From Atopobium sp. (GTDB lineage: Bacteria; Actinomycetota; Coriobacteriia; Coriobacteriales; Atopobiaceae): a stretch of DNA of 21,970 bases. Below are positions 16,514 to 21,970 of the stretch, one piece after another. Location of the stretch: contig JAIJTS010000021.1 of assembly GCA_022732885.1 (NCBI GenBank), forward strand, positions 1 through 21,970, written 5' to 3'. A program made the position numbers and the translations under genes. Under the pieces are notes generated by a model, which was not told the origin of the DNA, searched no databases, and saw only the letters and a list, made by a program, of their open reading frames with translations. Every line of letters starts with the position of its first letter. Position 1 is the stretch's first letter.

Positions 16514-16978
16514 CTAGAACCTTAAAAAAGGCTCCTCGTCCTGACCAAGTTCCTCAAGAAGTTCATCATCAAGGTCGTTGATGTCGCCAAAATCCTCATG
16601 TTCATGCTCTTCATCTTCTTCATGGTCATGGTGGTGAGAATCTTCATTAAAGCTAAAAGCATTTGCCGTCTCATCATCAAAGTCTAGCGTTGGGAGAGCG
16701 CTGGTAATGCTACAAAGGCCAACTCCAGCAGGCATAATTTTTTGCCACTGAGCAATGAGAGGAGTGGTAGGAACTTCCCCAAGCTCAACAATGGAATCAA
16801 GAAAAATCTCTTTTGCTCCATCAAGCAGCTCAGTTGTTTTTGCGACCTCAATGAGGTGCTCCGAAAAAAGTTCAAGTGCGTGATCTGTGGAATCTGCCTC
16901 GACAATGCAGGGCATAAGGCAATAGTTATCCGTAGGGTCAAGCTTGTCGTTATAGCTGAAGTTTCCCAGATAGATCAT
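16514..16978 (-). CDS. Unrecognised acidic protein with His-rich segment
   Basis: I do not recognise this 154-residue protein. Residues 1-97 look like a compact folded domain (MIYLGNFSYNDK..., then alternating helices and strands) with Cys20, Cys24 and Cys89. From about 99 to the end it is strongly acidic, with a His/Asp/Glu run at 114-129 (SHHHDHEEDEEHEHED) that could bind divalent metal ions. There is no signal peptide or membrane segment, so it is cytoplasmic. The AGGGAGG ribosome site five bases before the ATG is strong and supports real translation. It converges on the ECF ATPase gene with only five bases between stops and is divergent from the S component. Confidence 0.75.
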   Translation of the reverse strand: MIYLGNFSYNDKLDPTDNYCLMPCIVEADSTDHALELFSEHLIEVAKTTELLDGAKEIFLDSIVELGEVPTTPLIAQWQKIMPAGVGLCSITSALPTLDFDDETANAFSFNEDSHHHDHEEDEEHEHEDFGDINDLDDELLEELGQDEEPFLRF

Positions 16979-17071
16979 AAAAACCTCCCTGTTGTAGTTT
17001 CAAATCATCTTATGCCAAAATAAGAAAGACCTTCTCGATATTTTTATTTTGACGGCAAGCGTGGGGCAATT

Positions 17072-17833
17072 GTGAATAAACAACACACGTTATCAATAGT
17101 ATTAGAGGTTGTAGCAATCTTTGCAACACCCCTTATTCTTGCTGTTGAAACATATTATTCATCTGATTTTACTGCGGCTTCTTCAATTGTTTTAGCAATC
17201 ATTTCAGTTTCATTATTTATGTTAAGCTTTGAGACTCGAAAGCCTTCAGTTGCTCATTTGGTACCTACAGCGGTATTTAGTGCCTTAGGAGCTGCAGGAA
17301 GAGTGGCTTTTGCGCCGCTTGCATACGTAAAACCTGTGTCTTCTGTTGCTATTTTTGCTGGGGCAACTCTCGGAAGGCATGCTGGCTTTTTAGTAGGTGC
17401 TTTATCGGCACTTCTGTCAAACGTTTTCTTTGGCCAGGGATCGTGGACGCCATGGCAGATGTATGCGTGGGGACTTGTTGGCTACTTGGGTGGTCTTCTT
17501 GCAACACTTACCTCAATTCGTTCTACTTCCGCTAGTCAGCAAGTTCTTTCACAAGGCGAGAAACCTCACAAACTTCCACCTATCTTACTTTTAATCTGGG
17601 CTTTTATCTCCGGACCATTCTTTGGCTTTGTAATGAACGTGTACTTTGTTATTGGATTTATTCATCCTCTAACGTTTGAGTCTGCCCTTCTTGCGTTTAC
17701 AGCTTCTATTCCGCTTGATCTAACGCACGGTGTAGCTACGCTGGTTTTTTTGATTTTGCTCTGGCTTCCCTGGCAAGCATCCGTTGGCCGAATCCTCACA
17801 AAATACAATCTTACTGGTAGAGTTTTTAGATAA
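17072..17833 (+). CDS. ECF transporter substrate-specific (S) component, probably corrinoid
   Basis: This is a 253-residue membrane protein with six to seven hydrophobic segments. The block AVFSALGAAGRVAF...KPVSSVAIFAGATLGR...FFGQGSWTPWQMYAWG (about 67-137) is typical of ECF S components of the type often found beside DUF4430 proteins and annotated as CbrT-like. S components bind the vitamin in the membrane and dock on the T/ATPase module encoded just upstream. The start is GTG 17072, with a weak GTGGGG ribosome site five bases before. The gene is cut off from ecfT-ecfA by one inverted gene, so it needs its own promoter. No cobalamin riboswitch is visible before it. A B12 or corrinoid substrate is inferred from context. 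Confidence 0.82.
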   Translation: MNKQHTLSIVLEVVAIFATPLILAVETYYSSDFTAASSIVLAIISVSLFMLSFETRKPSVAHLVPTAVFSALGAAGRVAFAPLAYVKPVSSVAIFAGATLGRHAGFLVGALSALLSNVFFGQGSWTPWQMYAWGLVGYLGGLLATLTSIRSTSASQQVLSQGEKPHKLPPILLLIWAFISGPFFGFVMNVYFVIGFIHPLTFESALLAFTASIPLDLTHGVATLVFLILLWLPWQASVGRILTKYNLTGRVFR

Positions 17834-17904
17834 GCTCTCTTCTGCCGTCCACCTAAAATACCTTTCATTTCCTGGGCATTGATCTAGACTGTATTCACTG
17901 TCAG

Positions 17905-17928
17905 CCCCCTAAAATTGGGGGTTAAATG
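17905..17928 (+). promoter_or_regulatory. Hairpin sequestering the comFC ribosome-binding site
   Basis: CCCCC (17905-17909) can pair with GGGGG (17917-17921) around a 7-nt loop TAAAATT. The GGGGG is also the only Shine-Dalgarno candidate, four bases before ATG 17926. Folding would hide the ribosome site, so translation of comFC may be limited or conditional. Confidence 0.55.
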
Positions 17929-18675
17929 CTATCTACATCTATTTTTACAACAGCCGCAAATTCAGCTCTTGAGTTGCTAGCTCCTACACGCTGTGCCGTG
18001 TGTGAGAAACCCGGACAACTTCTATGTGATGAGTGTCGGGCAAAGCTGCCGTGGATTTCTCAACGGTGGGCATGTCCTAATTGCGGAGCGCCCTTTGGGA
18101 AACTTGCTTGTTCAGAGAGCATGGATAAAAAGAAACGTCCAGTACAGTGGGAGAGTAGGGCAGTAATTTGTGCCATGGGATTCAAAGGTCCTCCCGCTCG
18201 GTTGATTTTAACGCTTAAAGATGGCCATGAACTTCGTCTAGCTCCTGTAATTGCGGCAGCTATTTTATGTGCACTGGAAGAAGCTTCTGCATGGAACGCC
18301 TGTGATGGCACCTCTCGCTTTGATAGTTCAAAAATTGATGGCGTTTCCTTTATTCCAGCAACTGCAGAGGCATATGCGCGAAGAGGCTTTGATCATATGG
18401 AGCTTGTAGCTCAATCGTTTTGTCAGCTTACGGGCCTGCCTTTGTATGACGTGCTCATAAGGCCTCACGCAAAAGATCAAAGAACGCTGTCATCTGTGCA
18501 AAGGCAGATAAATTTGAAAGGAAGTATTGCTTGTACCGTACCAGTTAACCAATCAAATATTTTACTTTTAGATGATGTTGTAACGACAGGCGCATCAATT
18601 AGAGAGGCTACACGAGTCCTTTGTACCGCAGGCGTACAATCTGTAACCGTAGGCGCATTAGCTCGTGTATGGTGA
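17926..18675 (+). CDS. comFC: ComF family protein (phosphoribosyltransferase-like)
   Basis: ComFC is a cytoplasmic competence-associated protein needed for DNA uptake or handling in naturally competent bacteria. The 249-residue protein has an N-terminal zinc-finger pattern (Cys23, Cys26, Cys34, Cys37, then Cys50 and Cys53) and a type I phosphoribosyltransferase fold ending in NILLLDDVVTTGAS (about 209-222), the PRPP-binding loop. RRGFDH near residue 155 is also typical of ComF. Its partner ComFA helicase is not adjacent. ComF genes often lie near hpf, as is nearly the case here. The ribosome site lies in a hairpin. Competence in this organism cannot be judged from this gene alone. Confidence 0.9.
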   Translation: MLSTSIFTTAANSALELLAPTRCAVCEKPGQLLCDECRAKLPWISQRWACPNCGAPFGKLACSESMDKKKRPVQWESRAVICAMGFKGPPARLILTLKDGHELRLAPVIAAAILCALEEASAWNACDGTSRFDSSKIDGVSFIPATAEAYARRGFDHMELVAQSFCQLTGLPLYDVLIRPHAKDQRTLSSVQRQINLKGSIACTVPVNQSNILLLDDVVTTGASIREATRVLCTAGVQSVTVGALARVW

Positions 18676-18990
18676 GTTATCTAAGGTTGCAAACGGCTAT
18701 ACTTGATACGTCTTTTCAGGTCTGTGGTTGCGAAGTTCTCTCGGAGCTTTTAGTCCATGACAGACGAGGTCAAAGGGATCCACGTAAGTTTGCATGTGCG
18801 CATGTAAACGATCATGGCTCGTCCTAGAAGTAAGCCATACCGCCTGTTATATCAAAGAGACAAAGGGTCTCGCAGGCGAGAGAACTACTAGTGGAGTTAT
18901 TGCGGTAGCAAAGCAAACGTTCCAGTATGCGAGTGTGGGGTCAAATACCAGGTCAGCTGAAAAGACACCTGAATAGAAGAAGGAGTTCTG
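18676..18990 (+). other. 315-nt gap with many potential RNA stems, no gene recognised
   Basis: No convincing gene is present. Open frames of 68 and 60 codons overlap it but lack ribosome sites and match nothing I know. Several stems can be drawn: GTCTGT with ACAGAC enclosing AAGTTC-TCTCG-GAGCTT (about 18720-18765); a 9-bp hairpin GTTTGCATG-TGCG-CATGTAAAC (18788-18809); ATGGCT with AGCCAT (18814-18838); TACCGC with GCGGTA (about 18838-18907) enclosing competing GAGAC/GTCTC and TCTCG/CGAGA hairpins; and CAGGT with ACCTG before the next ribosome site. It does not show the conserved cores of RNase P, tmRNA, SRP RNA, T-box or common riboswitches. It may be an RNA leader of the lipoprotein gene or a decayed gene. 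Confidence 0.4.
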
Positions 18991-19926
18991 ATGACGCGCG
19001 TTAAAAGCTCTCTTAGGGTGTTGCTTCTTATTGCTTTTGCTGTTGTTTTGACAGGATGCTCCATTGGTCCTATCAACATTGATTTGGGCAAATGGTTCCA
19101 CGTCAAGTCAGTGCAAGAGGCAATCCAAGAAAAGCGAGAAGCCCGTCAGCAGAAGATTCCTGATTCCTCACTGCATACCGCTGGTACTTTGACCGTTGGT
19201 CTACGTACACAGTCAGTAACAGCTCCAATGATTGTGGCCTCAGAAGGCGGCACTCTCCAGGGAATTGACGTTGAAATTGCTTCTGCAATCGCAGATCAGT
19301 TGGGCGTAGATGTTAAGTTTGTGTCAGTTAATGGTCCAGTAGATGGCCTACAAGCAGGCTGCGACATTGTCATGGATGTTCGAAACGGTGAAGACTCAAC
19401 AAGTACTTTGATTTCCGGCTACGCTGAGTCTACAACCGCTCTTTTTCACAAGGGTTCAGAAACCAGCATTACCGCTGATAGTTTAAGTGGAAAATCCGTT
19501 GGAGTTCAAAGCGGTTCTTTGTCCGCGCGTGCAATGGGACAGGTACTTACTGGCATGTCTGTTCAGGATTTCTCCAACTTAAATGATGCGTTTGAAGCAC
19601 TTGAAAATGGCTCTATAGATTACGTGGCATGCGACGCGTATGCTGGTGCTTATTTAGCAGCAAATAAAGATATTTCTATGGTTGGTGTTGTTGATGTTCC
19701 TACTACAGTTGGTATTTCTGTAGCAACAAGTAATCAGGCTCTGGCTACACAAATTCAGCAAGCGCTTTCATCCATTCAGACTAACGGGGTAGAGGGAGTC
19801 ATCAGGAATAAGTGGGTTGGTACCTTGCCACACCTCTCCACTACTAATAAGATTTCTGGTCTTGTAGAAGTTTCTACTCAATCAACCAGTGCTGATACAG
19901 CTACGTCTTCTTCTGGGCAAAATTAG
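18991..19926 (+). CDS. Family 3 solute-binding lipoprotein
   Basis: This 311-residue exported lipoprotein has Lys/Arg plus a hydrophobic signal and a VLTGC lipobox, with lipidated Cys23. A linker (24-65) precedes the SBP_bac_3 fold (about 66-270): GTLTVGLRTQS, LQGIDVEIASAIADQLGVDVKFV, then DSLSGKSVGVQSGS and DAFEALENGSIDYVACDAYAGAYL. Family members bind amino acids or small polar solutes for ABC importers. The C-terminus is Ser/Thr-rich. AAGGAG lies before ATG 18991. No permease or ATPase gene is adjacent, so it is an orphan receptor, or its partners are elsewhere. The usual Arg/Asp carboxylate-binding residues are not obvious to me, so the ligand is open. Confidence 0.85.
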   Translation: MTRVKSSLRVLLLIAFAVVLTGCSIGPINIDLGKWFHVKSVQEAIQEKREARQQKIPDSSLHTAGTLTVGLRTQSVTAPMIVASEGGTLQGIDVEIASAIADQLGVDVKFVSVNGPVDGLQAGCDIVMDVRNGEDSTSTLISGYAESTTALFHKGSETSITADSLSGKSVGVQSGSLSARAMGQVLTGMSVQDFSNLNDAFEALENGSIDYVACDAYAGAYLAANKDISMVGVVDVPTTVGISVATSNQALATQIQQALSSIQTNGVEGVIRNKWVGTLPHLSTTNKISGLVEVSTQSTSADTATSSSGQN

Positions 19927-19939
19927 TTACTTACTTAAT

Positions 19940-19953
19940 AAGAGGCGCCTCTT
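19940..19953. repeat. 14-bp perfect palindrome AAGAGGCGCCTCTT
   Basis: This is a perfect inverted repeat with no spacer, 14 bases after the lipoprotein stop and about 35 bases before the hpf promoter boxes. It could be a protein-binding operator or the stem of a weak terminator; no T run follows directly. Confidence 0.5.
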
Positions 19954-19988
19954 GCCGTTTACCGTTCAATGTAACTTTTATGGAATGA

Positions 19989-20018
19989 TTGACTGACAAA
20001 TGGGTATTGTTGTTATAC
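19989..20018 (+). promoter_or_regulatory. Candidate hpf promoter
   Basis: TTGACT (19989-19994, five of six consensus bases) is followed after 18 bp by TTATAC (20013-20018). Transcription would begin near 20025 and give a leader of about 40 nt. Confidence 0.5.
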
Positions 20019-20040
20019 AAACATCAGACAGAAGATGTTT
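20019..20040 (+). other. Stem-loop near the 5' end of the hpf leader
   Basis: AAACATC (20019-20025) pairs perfectly with GATGTTT (20034-20040) around an 8-nt loop. It lies between the candidate -10 box and the AGGAGG ribosome site. It could be a transcript-stabilising 5' hairpin or part of an operator overlapping the start of transcription. Confidence 0.45.
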
Positions 20041-20063
20041 CGTGTATCCGATAGGAGGCCCTC

Positions 20064-20651
20064 ATGGTGGACATCAAGATTTCGGGACGCAAGGTAAGTA
20101 TTTCTGAGGCTTTGCGCACACACGTAGATCAGAAAATTGGCGATGCACTTAAAGTATTTGATATCGCTCCCATGTCTTGTGATGTTGTCCTCAGAGTAGA
20201 CAAAAACCCTTCAAACCCAGATAGAAAGACAGTTGAGGTTACGGTATTTGTTCGCAACAATGTTGTTCGTGTTACCGCTAGCTCTGATGATATGTATCTA
20301 GCTATAGATGAGGCTGCAGAAAAAGTATCCAGACAGTTGCGTAAGTACAAGACAAAAGTTGTCGATCGTCGTCATCATGTTAAGTCTGAGCGCGGCATTG
20401 CTTTAACCCAAGAAGATCTTGCAAATCTTATTGAGACTCCTGCTGAAGACCTTGATGATCAGCTTGTTCGCGAGAAGTACATTGATCTTGAGCCTATGAC
20501 AGAAGAGGAGGCGCTTGTTCAAACTGACCTTCTCGGCCATGATTTTTATGTCTTTGTTAATTCTTCTACGGGTCTAACTAATGTCATTTACCATCGTAAA
20601 AATGGTGGTTATGGAATTATCAAGCCTAAGATAGAGGAGCAAGATGTTTAA
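20064..20651 (+). CDS. hpf: Long-form ribosome hibernation promoting factor
   Basis: Long HPF binds the decoding region of 30S subunits and dimerises 70S ribosomes into inactive 100S particles in starvation. The 195-residue protein has the N-terminal S30AE domain (about 1-105, starting VDIKISGRKVSISEALRTHVDQK) and the C-terminal dimerisation domain (about 135-190, ending DFYVFVNSSTGLTNVIYHRKNGGYGII), joined by a charged linker. AGGAGG five bases before ATG 20064 is a very strong ribosome site. GTG 20067 is a possible alternative start. Its last eight bases overlap the DegV gene, so the two are co-transcribed and coupled. Confidence 0.95.
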   Translation: MVDIKISGRKVSISEALRTHVDQKIGDALKVFDIAPMSCDVVLRVDKNPSNPDRKTVEVTVFVRNNVVRVTASSDDMYLAIDEAAEKVSRQLRKYKTKVVDRRHHVKSERGIALTQEDLANLIETPAEDLDDQLVREKYIDLEPMTEEEALVQTDLLGHDFYVFVNSSTGLTNVIYHRKNGGYGIIKPKIEEQDV

Positions 20652-21672
20652 TAAAAAAGATAATCCAGAAGAAGAAATCAGTGAGGTTGCCTTTGAAGAT
20701 TTAGAGCCTACTGAGCTTTCATCTGCCTATCATAAGCCCAGTAACGTTCGAATCATCATGGACTCTTGTGCAGACTTTGCCCCAGGAATTGCTGAACAGC
20801 TAGGTGTCGATATCATTCAGTTCTCTTATGTAGGACCGGATGGAGAGCATTTTGACGACGGCTGGAAAAGTATTAGTGCTCATGAGTTTTTTGAGGGTAT
20901 GCGAAAAGATAAAAAGCTACACTATACAACCTCTGCAATTAGCCCTGGTCGCTACCTTGAGGTATTTGAACGCGCGGCAAAGCAAGGAACGCCAACTGTG
21001 TATTTGTGCTTTACCTCAGCGCTCTCTTCATCCTATTATGCAGCCGAACAAGCAGCAGATATGGTAAGAGAAAAATATCCAGATTTTGAGTTTTACGTGG
21101 TTGATAATGGTGCACCTTCGTCAGCAGCTCAGCTGCTTGCTCTTGAGGCAGTGCATCAGGCTAATAAGGGTCTCTCGGCAAAAGAGATTGCTGAGTGGGC
21201 AGAAGATGCACGTTATTACATTCATGGCTACTTAACACTTGAGACTTTAGATGCACTTGCTGCGGGCGGTCGTATTCCTGCCGCTGCGGCAAACATTGGT
21301 GGCAAGCTTGATGTAAAGCCAGAGCTTACCTACGACTCAACAGGGGCACTTACCGTCAAAACTGTGTGCAGAGGTCGTAAGAAGGCCCTCAAGTCTTTGG
21401 TTCAGGAATTCAGAGATAATTATTCTCACGATACTTCTCTTCCTGTTGGCATTATTTCTGCAGATGCACAAAAGGATGCTAATTGGCTAGAGGCTCAGAT
21501 TCGTAAAGAGAAGGGCTGCGAGGGACTTACCATTATTCACAGCCAGGTGGGACCAGTCATTGGAGCTCACGTTGGCCCAGGTATGGTGGCTATTGTTTTC
21601 TGGGGTACTGATCGTCGCGAGAAGCTCTCACTTTCTGATCGAATTGCTAACAGGGTTCGTAAATCTAATTAA
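20644..21672 (+). CDS. DegV family fatty-acid-binding protein (FakB-like)
   Basis: DegV proteins bind a fatty acid and, with FakA kinase, present it for phosphorylation and phospholipid synthesis in Gram-positive bacteria. The 342-residue protein has an extra charged N-terminal stretch (about 1-33), then the EDD fold: VRIIMDSCADFAPG, FTSALSSSYYAAEQAA (about 120-135), VVDNGAPS, and GYLTLETLDALAAGGRIPAAAANIG (about 197-221), with the RGRKKALKSLV block after it. It overlaps the hpf end by eight bases, with GAGGAG upstream of the ATG. It is followed by a terminator. No fakA is in the window. It may instead bind another lipid. Confidence 0.9.
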   Translation: MFNKKDNPEEEISEVAFEDLEPTELSSAYHKPSNVRIIMDSCADFAPGIAEQLGVDIIQFSYVGPDGEHFDDGWKSISAHEFFEGMRKDKKLHYTTSAISPGRYLEVFERAAKQGTPTVYLCFTSALSSSYYAAEQAADMVREKYPDFEFYVVDNGAPSSAAQLLALEAVHQANKGLSAKEIAEWAEDARYYIHGYLTLETLDALAAGGRIPAAAANIGGKLDVKPELTYDSTGALTVKTVCRGRKKALKSLVQEFRDNYSHDTSLPVGIISADAQKDANWLEAQIRKEKGCEGLTIIHSQVGPVIGAHVGPGMVAIVFWGTDRREKLSLSDRIANRVRKSN

Positions 21673-21686
21673 CGGGTACAAGGTAT

Positions 21687-21724
21687 GGGGTCGCTCTTTG
21701 GAGCGGCCCCAGTTTGTATATTTA
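21687..21724 (+). terminator. Terminator after the hpf-degV operon
   Basis: GGGGTCGCTC (21687-21696) pairs with GAGCGGCCCC (21701-21710), one wobble, around TTTG. An interrupted T-rich tail follows. It lies 15 bases after the DegV stop and before the next gene's ribosome site. Confidence 0.75.
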
Positions 21725-21747
21725 TTTCAGTCTGAAAGGACTCATAC

Positions 21748-21970
21748 ATGGCACTGAGCAAGAATGCAAAGGTTGCTTTTATTGGAACAGGTATTATGGG
21801 TGCTCCTATTGCAGAGCATCTCATTTCTGCTGGTTATAACGTTACTGTTTATAACAGAACACCAGAGAAAGCTCAAAAGCTTGTCTCGTTGGGAGCACGC
21901 ACTGCAGAGAGCGTAGCAGACGCCGCAAAAGATGCTGACGTTGTCTTTACTATGGTTGGTTATCCAACTG
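21748..21970 (+). CDS. Beta-hydroxyacid dehydrogenase, N-terminal part (cut by window edge)
   Basis: Only the first 74 residues are visible. They form the Rossmann NAD(P)-binding start of the 3-hydroxyisobutyrate / tartronate semialdehyde / 6-phosphogluconate dehydrogenase superfamily: VAFIGTGIMGAPIAEHL with the GxGxMG motif (about 13-18), VTVYNRTPEKAQKL with the Asn-Arg that favours NADP or NAD(P) use, and DADVVFTMVGYP. AAAGGA lies seven bases before ATG 21748. The frame is open to the right edge. The substrate cannot be told from this part. Confidence 0.9.
   Translation, partial: MALSKNAKVAFIGTGIMGAPIAEHLISAGYNVTVYNRTPEKAQKLVSLGARTAESVADAAKDADVVFTMVGYPT

Noticed and set aside
16744..16750. 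GCCACTG, the core box of cobalamin riboswitches
   Set aside because: It lies inside the coding region of the convergent His-rich protein, lacks the rest of the riboswitch and is not upstream of a B12 gene.
18669..18827. Open frame overlapping the comFC end
   Set aside because: The in-frame ATG overlaps comFC by seven bases with no ribosome site, and the product is not recognised.
18794..18976. 60-codon open frame before the solute-binding lipoprotein
   Set aside because: It has no Shine-Dalgarno, starts inside the 9-bp hairpin and resembles no known protein. It is kept only as a possibility in the gap entry.
18676..18990. T-box, lysine or glycine riboswitch, tmRNA, RNase P or SRP RNA
   Set aside because: The conserved core sequences of these families were looked for and not found.

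Overview
The window looks like chromosomal DNA of a low-to-mid GC Gram-positive actinobacterium of the Coriobacteriia, most likely Atopobium/Lancefieldella/Olsenella-like. This is inferred from the protein flavour, the Gram-positive surface proteins, a two-component lipid/DegV background, a long-form ribosome hibernation factor and an actinobacterial-type dCTP deaminase. No rRNA, tRNA, transposase, integrase or CRISPR array was found, and I see no sign of a recent mobile insertion.

Region 1 (1-5039) is the end of a cell-surface polysaccharide locus. It holds a GT2 glycosyltransferase on the minus strand and, divergent from it, a LicD-type phosphotransferase coupled to a polysaccharide flippase. 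A convergent pair follows (DUF2304 membrane protein plus a DPM1-like glycosyltransferase), then dTDP-4-dehydrorhamnose 3,5-epimerase (RfbC). Together they would make, decorate and export a surface glycan. The other dTDP-rhamnose genes are not in the window.

Region 2 (5066-9646) is housekeeping: a large double-module U32 'peptidase' of the RNA-hydroxylation type, a small NifU C-terminal-domain Fe-S protein, dCTP deaminase with the signature of the bifunctional dUMP-forming type, and prolipoprotein diacylglyceryl transferase (Lgt).

Region 3 (9651-17833) is the most interesting part. A tightly coupled run of overlapping genes encodes a 1,267-residue surface protein (degenerate Ig-like repeats, a DUF4430/transcobalamin-C-like domain, a PQQ-type beta-propeller and a C-terminal membrane anchor), a second small membrane-anchored DUF4430 protein, an ECF transporter T component and a fused double ATPase. 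A convergent gene for an acidic, His-rich protein follows, and then an ECF S component. I read this as a surface-capture plus ECF import system, most plausibly for cobalamin or another corrinoid. The substrate is inference.

Region 4 (17926-21970) has comFC with a hairpin over its ribosome-binding site, a 315-nt gap rich in potential RNA stems but matching no RNA family I know, an orphan family-3 solute-binding lipoprotein, long-form HPF overlapping a DegV/FakB-type lipid-binding protein, a terminator, and the start of a beta-hydroxyacid dehydrogenase that runs off the right edge.
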